The translations under genes and the position numbers were made by a program. DNA of 44,758 nucleotides, from NCBI GenBank assembly GCA_027484965.1, contig JAIXRY010000006.1:194101-238858 (forward strand), in the 5' to 3' direction. Positions 14,388 to 21,615 of the stretch are shown one piece after another (the first letter of the stretch is position 1; each line of letters opens with the position of its first letter). The notes under the pieces were generated by a model. That model saw nothing but the letters and a program-made list of their open reading frames with translations, was not told the origin of the DNA and did not search any database. The stretch comes from a bacterium. Lineage in GTDB: Bacteria; Patescibacteriota; Minisyncoccia; Phycocordibacterales; UBA9973.

Positions 14388-15557
14388 ATGAAAGGAGTCA
14401 TTGTAGGTATTGATGTCGGCACGTACGCTGTTCGTGTTGTTGTCGTACAAAAAGAAAAAGATACTGGCCGAATTAAGGTCATTGGTACTGGACATGCAGA
14501 GTCCCGTGGTCTTCGTCATGGTTATATTACAAACAAAGCTCAAGCAACAGCGTGTGTTAAAGAAGCACTCAATCATGCAAGTAGTCAAACGGGCTTTAAA
14601 ATAAAGCGTGCTTATGTTTCTATTGGAGGTATCAGTCTTTCTTCTGAATACGCAACAGGCGGATCAATAGTAACTCGCGCCGACAAAGAAGTGACAACAC
14701 TCGATATCCAAAACGCTCTCAATGAAAGTGAATCAACTCTCGAACTCCCAAACAAAAAAATTCTTCACCGTATCCCTGTATCTTTTAAGCTTGATGGAAA
14801 AGAAGTTTTAGGTCGCCCAGAAGGAATGAAGGGTATTAAGCTTGAAGTACGAAGTCTATTCATAACTTGCCTATCTCAACACTTAGAAGACTTGATAAGT
14901 GTTGTTACCGACACAGGTGTCGAAGTACTCGATGCTATAGCAGGACCAATAGCTCTTGCAGAAACGATTCTCTCAGACAAACAAAAGAATGTTGGTTCAG
15001 CTATTGTTGATATTGGAGCAGAAACAGTCTCTATTATCGCTTATGAAAATGATGTTCCGATAACACTCCATGTGTTTTCTATGGGTTCAATGTACATCAC
15101 AAAAGATATCGCTCTTGGATTCAAGATTCCATTCGACGAAGCAGAGAGAATCAAAACAGGTTCACTAATCGCTGACTATCCAAAAAAGAAAATGGAAGAA
15201 ATAATTCACGCACGCTTAGAAGAAATATTCGACCTCGTAGATGGTCATCTTAAAAAAATAAAAAGAAGTGGACTACTTCCAGGAGGAATAATTATTACTG
15301 GAGGAGGTTCACCCTATCCATTCATCGAAGACTTAGGAAAAGAAATTTTGCGTCTTCCAACAAAAATGGCTAATCAAGATATTTGGAGAAATGAAGATAT
15401 CAGATTAAAAGATGCTTCATGGCTCGTTGCTCTTGGATTGACTATTACAAACACTACAGACTCCTTTGAATCTTTCGATGAGAAGACTGGAGTCTCTGGA
15501 TTTTTTGATCAAATCAAAAAAATGTGGAAATCAGTCATAGAACAGATTTTACCTTAG
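14388..15557 (+). CDS. ftsA: Cell-division protein FtsA
   Basis: Actin-like ATPase that tethers FtsZ to the membrane. The 389 residues include the phosphate-1 motif VGIDVGTYAVRVVV, the 1C/SHS2 region (RAYVSIGGISLSSEYATGG), the phosphate-2 motif AIVDIGAETVSII near residue 205 and the adenosine motif GIIITGGGSPYP near 304. The C-terminus ends in an amphipathic stretch (GFFDQIKKMWKSVIEQIL) suited to membrane binding. It is next to ftsZ in the classical order; ftsQ and the mur genes are not in the window. Confidence 0.95.
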   Translation: MKGVIVGIDVGTYAVRVVVVQKEKDTGRIKVIGTGHAESRGLRHGYITNKAQATACVKEALNHASSQTGFKIKRAYVSIGGISLSSEYATGGSIVTRADKEVTTLDIQNALNESESTLELPNKKILHRIPVSFKLDGKEVLGRPEGMKGIKLEVRSLFITCLSQHLEDLISVVTDTGVEVLDAIAGPIALAETILSDKQKNVGSAIVDIGAETVSIIAYENDVPITLHVFSMGSMYITKDIALGFKIPFDEAERIKTGSLIADYPKKKMEEIIHARLEEIFDLVDGHLKKIKRSGLLPGGIIITGGGSPYPFIEDLGKEILRLPTKMANQDIWRNEDIRLKDASWLVALGLTITNTTDSFESFDEKTGVSGFFDQIKKMWKSVIEQILP

Positions 15558-15598
15558 AATACATTGAAATAATGTCAATGATTGCCTTTTTATTTTTA

Positions 15599-15644
15599 TT
15601 TCTGGTATTATAGGCTCATTACCAGAGGGAAATTCAAATTTCCC
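15599..15644 (+). promoter_or_regulatory. ftsZ promoter with flanking inverted repeat and leader hairpin
   Basis: Extended -10 TGG-TATTAT within the 15-base block TTTCTGGTATTATAG. The same block occurs before rpsB and lepA. An inverted repeat CTGGTA/TACCAG (15602-15607 and 15620-15625) brackets the -10. The predicted leader holds a perfect GGGAAATT/AATTTCCC hairpin (15627-15644) that ends 13 bases before the ftsZ ATG. Confidence 0.55.
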
Positions 15645-15657
15645 AAAACTATACCCT

Positions 15658-16860
15658 ATGCCGAAATTACACCCAGATATTGAAACATTTGCTCGAATTA
15701 AAGTTATTGGAGTTGGTGGATCAGGAAAAAATGCTTTGAATCACATGATCTCTTCTAAAATTAAAGGAGTTGATTTTATCGTGATGAATACTGACACTCA
15801 AGATCTTCACAACTCTCTTGCAGAGAAAAAGATTCATATCGGTAAAAACCTCACAAAAGGCCTCGGTGCTGGAATGAATCCTGATGTAGGAAAACGTGCA
15901 GCAGAAGAAACAAAATCAGAAATCCAAGATGTAATCAAAGGTTCTGACATGATCTTCATTGCTTGTGGTATGGGTGGTGGAACAGGGACAGGTGCTGCTC
16001 CAATCGTTGCTCGCGCAGCAAAAGAACAAGGTATCCTCACTATCGGTGTAGTTACAAAACCTTTCTCATTCGAAGGAAATCAAAGAACTCGTCTCGCTGA
16101 AGCAGGTATCGACGAACTCTCTCAAGAAGTAGACGCTATCATCATAATCCCTAACGACCGCCTCCTCGCTGTAGCATCAAAAGACACTAGTTTCAAACAA
16201 GCGTTCGCAATGTCCGATGAAGTGCTAAGACAAGCCGTAGAAGGCATCTCAGACCTCATTACAACCCCTGGAGATATCAATGTGGACTTTGCCGATATTA
16301 GAGCTGTCCTATCTGATGCAGGGTCAGCACTTATGGGAGTAGGATTTGGTGCAGGTGAAGACCGCGCACGCAAAGCAGCTCTTGAAGCTATTAACTCACC
16401 TCTTCTTGATCTTTCAATAAACGGTGCAAAAGGAGTTCTCTTTGCAATCTCAGGAGGTGAAGATCTTGGAATTCTCGAAGTTCATGAAGCTGCAAACATT
16501 ATTACTGAATCTGTAGATAAAGACGCAAAAGTTATTTATGGAATGGTAAAAGACGAACGCTTAAAAAAAGGAGAAATGAAGATTACAGTTATCGCAACTG
16601 GATTCCCTACTGACGGTCCAAAAAAATCTCTCTTCTCTCGTGAACCTGTTCGTGGCGAAGCACAAGTTCTTCCACTAAAAACTCGCGAAGAAGTAGCTCA
16701 GCCTCCGCAAGACGTACAACCAATAAAAAAAGAAATTCACAACACTTCAACTGTTGATTTTGTAAAAAAACAAGAAGAACCTGAATCATCTAGTGATACA
16801 ATAGACGAAGAAGATGATTGGAGCGCAGTACCAGCATTTCTCAGACGTCCAAAGAAATAA
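15658..16860 (+). CDS. ftsZ: Cell-division GTPase FtsZ
   Basis: Tubulin-like GTPase that forms the division ring. The 400 residues carry the N-terminal IKVIGVGGSGKNALNHM, the tubulin signature GGGTGTGAAP (residues about 105-114), the T7 loop NVDFADIRAVL and a variable acidic linker. The C-terminal FtsA-binding peptide is WSAVPAFLRRPKK. It is preceded by ftsA and has its own promoter and leader hairpin. A strong terminator follows, separating it from trxB. Confidence 0.97.
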   Translation: MPKLHPDIETFARIKVIGVGGSGKNALNHMISSKIKGVDFIVMNTDTQDLHNSLAEKKIHIGKNLTKGLGAGMNPDVGKRAAEETKSEIQDVIKGSDMIFIACGMGGGTGTGAAPIVARAAKEQGILTIGVVTKPFSFEGNQRTRLAEAGIDELSQEVDAIIIIPNDRLLAVASKDTSFKQAFAMSDEVLRQAVEGISDLITTPGDINVDFADIRAVLSDAGSALMGVGFGAGEDRARKAALEAINSPLLDLSINGAKGVLFAISGGEDLGILEVHEAANIITESVDKDAKVIYGMVKDERLKKGEMKITVIATGFPTDGPKKSLFSREPVRGEAQVLPLKTREEVAQPPQDVQPIKKEIHNTSTVDFVKKQEEPESSSDTIDEEDDWSAVPAFLRRPKK

Positions 16861-16862
16861 TT

Positions 16863-16892
16863 AAAAAACCACCATTTCTGGTGGTTTTTTAA
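16863..16892 (+). terminator. Terminator of ftsZ
   Basis: Twelve-pair stem AAAAAACCACCA/TGGTGGTTTTTT with a TTTC loop. Confidence 0.9.
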
Positions 16893-16908
16893 TTCTCATT
16901 ATTTTTAG

Positions 16909-16914
16909 TATACT
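16909..16914 (+). promoter_or_regulatory. -10 box of trxB, leaderless start
   Basis: TATACT ending eight bases before the trxB ATG, directly after the ftsZ terminator. Confidence 0.55.
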
Positions 16915-16922
16915 GTAAGTCT

Positions 16923-17846
16923 ATGACATACGATTTAATCATTATAGGTGGAGGACCAGCAGGCTCAGGAGCGGCAGTATATGCAGCTCGTAAAAAACTT
17001 AAGACTCTCTTTATTACAAAAGAATTCGGAGGACAATCTGTCGTATCAGATGGTATTGAAAACTGGATTGGAACAATCAAGATTCCAGGTGCAGATCTTG
17101 CAAAAAGTCTCGAAGCTCATGTGGAAGCATACAAAGGAGATGTAGTAGAAGTGAAAAAGGGATTGGAAGTTGTAAAAGTTTCAAAAGATAGCGATATGAT
17201 AACTATCACAGACAGTAAAGGTGAAACTTACGAATCTCGCGCTCTACTTATCACCACAGGAAGTGCTCGTAGAAAGCTCGAAGCAATGAATGCAGATATA
17301 TTCGAACACAAAGGTCTTACATATTGTGCAACATGTGATGGACCGCTATTCTCTGATCAGAATGTCGCTGTTATTGGCGGAGGAAATGCAGCATTCGAAT
17401 CTGCAGCTCAACTTCTCGCCTACTGCTCTCATGTGACTCTTATACACAGAAGTGACAAATTTAGAGCGGACGAAGTGACAGTAGAAAAACTAAAACAACA
17501 TCCAAACTTCTCTATCATCACAGAAGCAAAAATAAAAGAAATACATGGAGATATGTTCGTATCAGGGCTCACTTATGAAGATAAGGATGGTAATGATCAA
17601 AAGCTTGATGTAGGAGGAATATTCGTGGAGATCGGCCAAATCCCAAATACAGAACTACTCAAAGATGTTGCTGAAATAGATGAATACGGAAAGATTAAAA
17701 TTGATCCATGGACATGTAAGACAAGTACAAAAGGAATCTGGGCTGCTGGAGATTGTACAAATATAAAATACCACCAGAACAATATTGCAACAGGTGAGGC
17801 TGTAAAAGCCTTGGAGGATATATATTCAACACTCAATACTCAGTAA
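16923..17846 (+). CDS. trxB: Thioredoxin reductase
   Basis: FAD- and NAD(P)H-dependent flavoenzyme that reduces thioredoxin-like proteins. The 307 residues show the FAD-binding GGGPAGSGAAVYAARK, the redox-active CATCDG (residues about 136-141), the nucleotide-binding GGGNAAFESA, and the second FAD motif GIWAAGDC near the C-terminus. The conserved HRS after strand LI and a phenylalanine following suggest the pyridine-nucleotide site, but NADPH over NADH cannot be decided by eye. No thioredoxin is next to it; the glutaredoxin-like gene at 41.5 kb is one possible partner. Confidence 0.94.
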   Translation: MTYDLIIIGGGPAGSGAAVYAARKKLKTLFITKEFGGQSVVSDGIENWIGTIKIPGADLAKSLEAHVEAYKGDVVEVKKGLEVVKVSKDSDMITITDSKGETYESRALLITTGSARRKLEAMNADIFEHKGLTYCATCDGPLFSDQNVAVIGGGNAAFESAAQLLAYCSHVTLIHRSDKFRADEVTVEKLKQHPNFSIITEAKIKEIHGDMFVSGLTYEDKDGNDQKLDVGGIFVEIGQIPNTELLKDVAEIDEYGKIKIDPWTCKTSTKGIWAAGDCTNIKYHQNNIATGEAVKALEDIYSTLNTQ

Positions 17847-17861
17847 AAAAATAAATTGATA

Positions 17862-17889
17862 AAAGCGGGACCCGAAGGGTCCCGCTTTA
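17862..17889 (+). terminator. Terminator of trxB (cassette copy 1)
   Basis: Stem AAAGCGGGACCC/GGGTCCCGCTTT with loop GAA. Part of an 81-base terminator-promoter block repeated at 18682. Confidence 0.9.
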
Positions 17890-17942
17890 CTTTTCCCTAT
17901 TTTAATGTAGAATATGAAAAAATTTAAAATAAAATAATTATG
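17862..17942 (+). repeat. Terminator-promoter cassette, copy 1
   Basis: The 81 bases from the terminator through -35 TTTACT and -10 TAGAAT to the ATG are repeated at 18682-18762 without a single indel and with about ten substitutions. The substitutions in the terminator stem are compensatory (C-G to T-A). Each copy launches an orphan gene. Confidence 0.8.
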
Positions 17943-18620
17943 ATCCCCTACCACAAAATCAGTTCGCGTCTTATTAAGCCGTATAACTTGTACACTTATG
18001 ATCCGAGCGTAAAGGTCTATTTCTTTGGTCGTTTTGGAGAAGATGAAAAGTCTTTTGATTTCCTTCATTACCTTATTAGATGGTGTTGCGAGAAAAACAA
18101 AGGAGAGTGGCCTGACAAAATTACACCTCAAATACTCGAACATATGTCTAAAGATGCCGAGTATTTAATTACTATTGAAGAAATTAAAATTTTCACAGAT
18201 GGTTATTTAATTAAAGATAATGATGATAATTATGAACTTACTCACGAATTCATAGTTTCATCATTTATGTGCTGTTCTGATGGTAATTTTTTACCATTAC
18301 AAACCGGTCATATTGATTTCAGAGGTGAAGAAAAAATTGCCACTTTCTTACGAGAGCAACTATTCATAGAAGAATCACAAGCTGTAACCTTTTTAACAAA
18401 ACTTGCTATCGATAATGGAAAAACACTTGGAACTCTAATAGATAGAGAGATTAGTTTAAGAAGCGTTATACAAATCGCCATGGAAAATGATTTAATTTTT
18501 GAGTTATGTATTAACTGGGCAGAAGAGCATAATTTACTTTCTGTTCAATTTGAAAAAGATACAATAATATGTAATGCACTTATGCTTTATGCTTATGCTG
18601 CATCACCGCGACTAAATTAA
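17940..18620 (+). CDS. Hypothetical protein, 226 residues
   Basis: Not recognised. A soluble, mixed-charge protein with Cys residues at the CC pairs (WCCEK, MCCSD), an aromatic N-terminus (NLYTYDPSVKVYFFGRFG) and a mainly helical C-terminal half (EEKIATFLREQLFIEESQAVTFLTKLAIDNGK). No signal peptide or membrane helix. Transcribed from cassette copy 1, with an A-rich leader of 26 bases after the -10 and its own terminator, so it is a self-contained expression unit. First gene of the accessory stretch. Confidence 0.65.
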   Translation: MIPYHKISSRLIKPYNLYTYDPSVKVYFFGRFGEDEKSFDFLHYLIRWCCEKNKGEWPDKITPQILEHMSKDAEYLITIEEIKIFTDGYLIKDNDDNYELTHEFIVSSFMCCSDGNFLPLQTGHIDFRGEEKIATFLREQLFIEESQAVTFLTKLAIDNGKTLGTLIDREISLRSVIQIAMENDLIFELCINWAEEHNLLSVQFEKDTIICNALMLYAYAASPRLN

Positions 18621-18631
18621 ATACATCACAA

Positions 18632-18662
18632 AAAGCTTCTAAAAAATAGGAGCTTTTTTTAT
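18632..18662 (+). terminator. Terminator of the 226-residue orphan
   Basis: AAAAGCTTCTA/TAGGAGCTTTT stem (one G-T pair) with an A-rich loop and a T7 tail. Confidence 0.8.
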
Positions 18663-18681
18663 TTGGTAAAATTTATATAGT

Positions 18682-18762
18682 AAAGTGGGACCCTTCGGGT
18701 CCCACTTTACTTTTCCCTATTTTAATGTAGAATAGTAACAAATTTAAAACCAAATAATTATG
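18682..18762 (+). repeat. Terminator-promoter cassette, copy 2
   Basis: Same length and layout as the copy at 17862-17942. The terminator stem reads AAAGTGGGACCC/GGGTCCCACTTT with loop TTC; -35 TTTACT, a 16-base spacer and TAGAAT follow. A terminator for the preceding orphan already exists at 18632, so this hairpin is redundant and probably came along with the promoter. Confidence 0.8.
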
Positions 18763-19251
18763 TATATTTTAACAAACATCAAGACAAAAACTTCTGTAAT
18801 ACAAGATGACAGAAGAGTAGCAAAACCACATGAACAATACTTAAGCAATCTCATATCAAAAGACGAGATAATTGCCACAGTAGTTGGAAGAAACAAAAAA
18901 GCAAAAATATTTCAACAAACAATCGAGATTCACATGTACCCTCTTTGGACAAATCCAAATATGCGTGGACAACATTTAATCGTATCATTTACAGATGCAG
19001 GGACTGGCATATTTAAAGTTGAAACAAACTTAAAAACATCAATCAGTCCTGAATTTATGGAAAAACAGTGGGGAAAAGATCCTTTGAGTTTCTTCAATTA
19101 TATTCATGAAATTGAAGCCAATTACTCTGAAGATGATCGCATCGAACATTCTTTATGGTTAAAACCATTGCTATTTTACAAAAAATGTGGAGGTAAAATT
19201 ATTCGTAATTGGAATGATGTAAAGGAATTATGGCCCGAACTTTTTAAGTAA
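18760..19251 (+). CDS. Hypothetical protein, 163 residues
   Basis: Not recognised. Predicted soluble, with alternating strand-rich segments (MYILTNIKTKTSVIQDD, TIEIHMYPLWTN, GQHLIVSFTDAGTGIFKVETN) and a Trp-rich C-terminus (NWNDVKELWPELFK). No similarity to the 226-residue orphan is visible, although both are driven by copies of the same cassette. A GC-paired terminator follows, so it is another single-gene unit. Confidence 0.62.
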   Translation: MYILTNIKTKTSVIQDDRRVAKPHEQYLSNLISKDEIIATVVGRNKKAKIFQQTIEIHMYPLWTNPNMRGQHLIVSFTDAGTGIFKVETNLKTSISPEFMEKQWGKDPLSFFNYIHEIEANYSEDDRIEHSLWLKPLLFYKKCGGKIIRNWNDVKELWPELFK

Positions 19252-19253
19252 AA

Positions 19254-19284
19254 ATAAGCCCCTTTTCATAGGGGTTTTCTTTTT
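19254..19284 (+). terminator. Terminator of the 163-residue orphan
   Basis: AGCCCC/GGGGTT stem with loop TTTTCATA and a TTTTCTTTTT tail. Confidence 0.75.
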
Positions 19285-19358
19285 GCATTTTTTTTCAGAT
19301 ATGTTAGAATGCTTGGACAAGTAAATATCTATAGTTTACTAGAAATGTTTACTTGTAC

Positions 19359-19430
19359 GGCCCTATCGTCTATCGGTTAGGACATCACGTTTTCAATGTG
19401 AGAAGCAGGGTTCGATTCCCTGTAGGGTCA
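19359..19430 (+). tRNA. tRNA-Glu (TTC)
   Basis: Acceptor GGCCCTA/TAGGGTC, anticodon stem TCACG/TGTGA with loop TTTTCAA (anticodon TTC), T-arm CAGGG/CCCTG around TTCGATT. CCA is not fully encoded. It interrupts the run of orphan genes. Confidence 0.93.
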
Positions 19431-19483
19431 CCTTTTAGAGAGCGCTCGAGAAGCATTGAATAAGGTCTATATTATTAAAATGT

Positions 19484-19489
19484 TATAAT
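19484..19489 (+). promoter_or_regulatory. -10 box of the Abi-alpha/SRPBCC gene
   Basis: Perfect TATAAT ending six bases before the ATG, so the mRNA would start at the A of the start codon. Confidence 0.55.
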
Positions 19490-19495
19490 AAAATC

Positions 19496-20674
19496 ATGGC
19501 TGATGAAAATCAACAATCAACTACAGTAAACCATGAACACTCAATTATTCCTTTTGAGTGGGCAATAAAAAAAGTTTTAGGACCGACCTTTGACAATCTT
19601 GGTCTTGATATTCGTGCTGGGTATGAAAAAACAAAAGAGAAGATATTTAAATCAGCAGAAAAGAAACTTAAACCAAATCAAAATATTGGTAAAGCAAATC
19701 TACGAATAGCATGGGATATTGTTACACAAGCGAGTTTTACAGAAAGTGAAATTGGAGCAGAATATTTTGGAGGAATTCTTGCTGCGTCAAAAACAGAAGA
19801 CGGACAAGATGATACTGGTATTTATTATTTAAATATTACAAAATCACTTTCATCAAAACAATTATACTTACATTATCTTTTATACAAATCTCTAAATAAT
19901 CTTTTTGTGCGTACAGAATCATTACATAGTTTAAATGTTGGTATGGGTTCAGAAATAAGTGGTAAAAGAATTTATTTTTTTACTCTAGAACTTTTAGATC
20001 TTGGTGTTAATGTGGATACTGATTTTACCGCCCTCTCAAACAAAGGCTTAATTGGTGATTTTTGGGAAGTGATAACAAAAAAAGTAAATCATCCTCTTAC
20101 AAATAAAGAAGTTGAAATTCCTTATGCAGTATTTACACCTACAACATTGGGAATTCAAATGCTTGCTATTGCACAAAATAAATTGCAAGAATACCGAGAA
20201 TTTAGTAAATCTGATTTTGGTACAATCCTAGATATTAAAATTCCTGAATTTTGTGCCTTTTCTGTTGAAGAATTATTAAAAATTTCTATGACTTCTAATG
20301 TTCAAACAATTGAGATAGATAAACCTATTGCAGAAGTTTTTGAATTTACAATAAATCCTGATAACACTCCAAAATGGATTGAGAGTATAAAAGAAGAAAA
20401 AGTAAATTCGTCTCCAATAACTGTAGGTACTGAATATTCAAACACTAAGAATGGTAGCGATTGGACTATTTATACTTGTACTGAATTTGAAAAAGATAGA
20501 AAGTTCATGCTTCAACAGAAAAACAGTCTGTACCATGTAGAATATATTTATGAAAAAATTTCTGATACTCAAACAAAATTAACTTATCATGAATGGATGG
20601 AAAATGATGCAGTACTAGTTGAGCCTTTTGAAATGAAAATACTTGAAAAACTCAAACAGGTAATGGAGGTGTAA
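19496..20674 (+). CDS. Abi-alpha-like (DUF4393) / SRPBCC fusion protein
   Basis: A 392-residue two-part protein. Residues about 14-250 resemble the Abi-alpha (DUF4393) family linked to phage abortive infection: a helical lead-in (AIKKVLGPTFDNLG), the ASFTESEIGAEYFGGILAASKTEDG block, SLSSKQLYLHYLLY, and a TTLGIQML segment near the end. Residues about 270-390 are a clear SRPBCC (START/Bet v1-like) ligand-binding domain (IEIDKPIAEVFEFTINPDNTPKWI, VGTEYSN, TKLTYHEW). A binding domain fused to an Abi-like effector would fit sensing of a small molecule, but that is inference. The first half is a moderate match by eye, the second a strong one. Confidence 0.6.
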   Translation: MADENQQSTTVNHEHSIIPFEWAIKKVLGPTFDNLGLDIRAGYEKTKEKIFKSAEKKLKPNQNIGKANLRIAWDIVTQASFTESEIGAEYFGGILAASKTEDGQDDTGIYYLNITKSLSSKQLYLHYLLYKSLNNLFVRTESLHSLNVGMGSEISGKRIYFFTLELLDLGVNVDTDFTALSNKGLIGDFWEVITKKVNHPLTNKEVEIPYAVFTPTTLGIQMLAIAQNKLQEYREFSKSDFGTILDIKIPEFCAFSVEELLKISMTSNVQTIEIDKPIAEVFEFTINPDNTPKWIESIKEEKVNSSPITVGTEYSNTKNGSDWTIYTCTEFEKDRKFMLQQKNSLYHVEYIYEKISDTQTKLTYHEWMENDAVLVEPFEMKILEKLKQVMEV

Positions 20675-20749
20675 TTTTACGGTCGCACGAAAAGGGTCGT
20701 TTTAGTTTACTAAAATTCACTAAACCGACATTACAGGACAAGGAACACT

Positions 20750-20777
20750 TTGGTTCTATCTGCTGAACGCTCACAAT
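20750..20777 (+). repeat. 28-base direct repeat, copy 1
   Basis: Matches 21529-21556 in the same orientation with one mismatch (CTGCTGAACG against CTGTTGAACG). Both copies run straight into a strong terminator-like hairpin. Confidence 0.75.
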
Positions 20778-20815
20778 ACAAAAAAGCGCTCACATGAGCG
20801 CTTTTTTGTATTGTG
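20772..20815. terminator. Perfect 21-bp palindrome, terminator of the Abi-like gene
   Basis: Left arm 20772-20792 and right arm 20795-20815 are exact reverse complements around a two-base loop. The core is AGCGCTCA/TGAGCGCT flanked by A6/T6. Can terminate either strand, but is unusually long and perfect for a terminator. Confidence 0.75.
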
Positions 20816-20924
20816 ACCTAATTATACACTTTGCATAAGTATAAAGCATAAAAATTCTCAAAATTGAGAGGTTTTATGCATTCATTTAAAAAATTATTAC
20901 ACACATCAATATAGTTCTTAGATA

Positions 20925-20966
20925 AAAATAAAAACTGGTCACAAATTTATATATTCGTGACCAGTT
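20925..20966 (-). terminator. Terminator of the W-L repeat gene
   Basis: Ten-pair stem AACTGGTCAC/GTGACCAGTT with a 14-base AT loop, followed on the minus strand by TTTATTTTTA. Confidence 0.7.
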
Positions 20967-21001
20967 AAAAACTGAGGTATGTAGAGATAAATTAAACAAG
21001 T

Positions 21002-21403
21002 TTAAGATTTTACTAAATCGAGCAATTCATTGGGTACTTTAAGCCATTTAACACCAGGGGCTGATTCCAACCATTTATGACCATCTTCGCTTTGAAGCCA
21101 TTTAACACCATGTCCTGTGTGAAGCCAATGTTTACCACTTTCATTTTCCGTTAACCATTTTTCTAAGTTAGAACAAGTAAGTAAACTCAAACCATTATGT
21201 AAGAAACAACTTATTCTTGTGTCTTTTTCAAAAAGCCATTTGTGGCCATCTGGTGACTCTATCCAATTTCTACCCATTTGACTAGTAAGCCATTGGATTG
21301 AAATATCTTTCTGTAAAAACTTTCTTCCATTTTCCGTACTCAAAAAAACTTTTCCTTGAGTAGAGCCTAGAAAAAATATTTGATCTTCTGATAATTTTTC
21401 CAT
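21002..21403 (-). CDS. Tandem nine-residue W-L repeat protein
   Basis: A 133-residue protein built almost entirely from a nine-residue repeat of the form W-L-x-x-x-x-G-x-x. Units include WLTSQMGRN, WIESPDGHK, WLFEKDTRI, WLHTGHGVK, WLQSEDGHK and WLESAPGVK. The first units have F in place of W (FLGSTQGKV, FLSTENGRK), and one interruption lies around residues 66-80. No signal peptide or membrane helix. Such regularity suggests a solenoid or a stack of short helices, perhaps for protein binding. Function unknown. A TTTACA/TATGAT promoter and an A-rich leader precede it. Confidence 0.7.
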   Translation of the reverse strand: MEKLSEDQIFFLGSTQGKVFLSTENGRKFLQKDISIQWLTSQMGRNWIESPDGHKWLFEKDTRISCFLHNGLSLLTCSNLEKWLTENESGKHWLHTGHGVKWLQSEDGHKWLESAPGVKWLKVPNELLDLVKS

Positions 21404-21528
21404 ATTTTTTAAATTTTATTTAATCATACTACATATACAACATTTGTAAACCTTCTCCTGTATACACAAAAAGATTAATTGTAGCAGAGTAGAATTATCA
21501 GAAATGAGGTTACATAACAATAAACTAT

Positions 21529-21556
21529 TTGGTTCTATCTGTTGAACGCTCACAAT
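21529..21556 (+). repeat. 28-base direct repeat, copy 2
   Basis: Second copy of the unit at 20750-20777, located between two minus-strand genes, and again directly upstream of a hairpin. Confidence 0.75.
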
Positions 21557-21567
21557 TTTACAAATAA

Positions 21568-21594
21568 AAAAAGCTTGAATTAATCAAGCTTTTT
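21568..21594. terminator. Terminator-like hairpin (11 bp)
   Basis: AAAAAGCTTGA/TCAAGCTTTTT with loop ATTAA. On the minus strand it lies just beyond the stop of the 147-residue orphan and can end its transcript. Confidence 0.75.
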
Positions 21595-21615
21595 GTGTTC
21601 ACTAAAGAACACTCA

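Larger units (their letters stand above)
20675..21001. other. Intergenic stretch rich in palindromes
   Basis: No gene seen. It contains a 28-base direct repeat unit, a perfect 21-pair palindrome, a GCATAA/TTATGC-type imperfect hairpin near 20834-20879 and the minus-strand terminator of the W-L repeat gene. Confidence 0.6.

Noticed and set aside
20834-20879. Riboswitch-like hairpin GCATAA...TTATGC
   Set aside because: The pairing is short and AT-only, no gene follows on the plus strand, and it can be explained by base composition.
21529-21556. Integron attC-like core site (GTTGAAC fits GTTRRRY)
   Set aside because: The other copy reads GCTGAAC, no RYYYAAC partner lies at the right distance, and no integrase gene is present.
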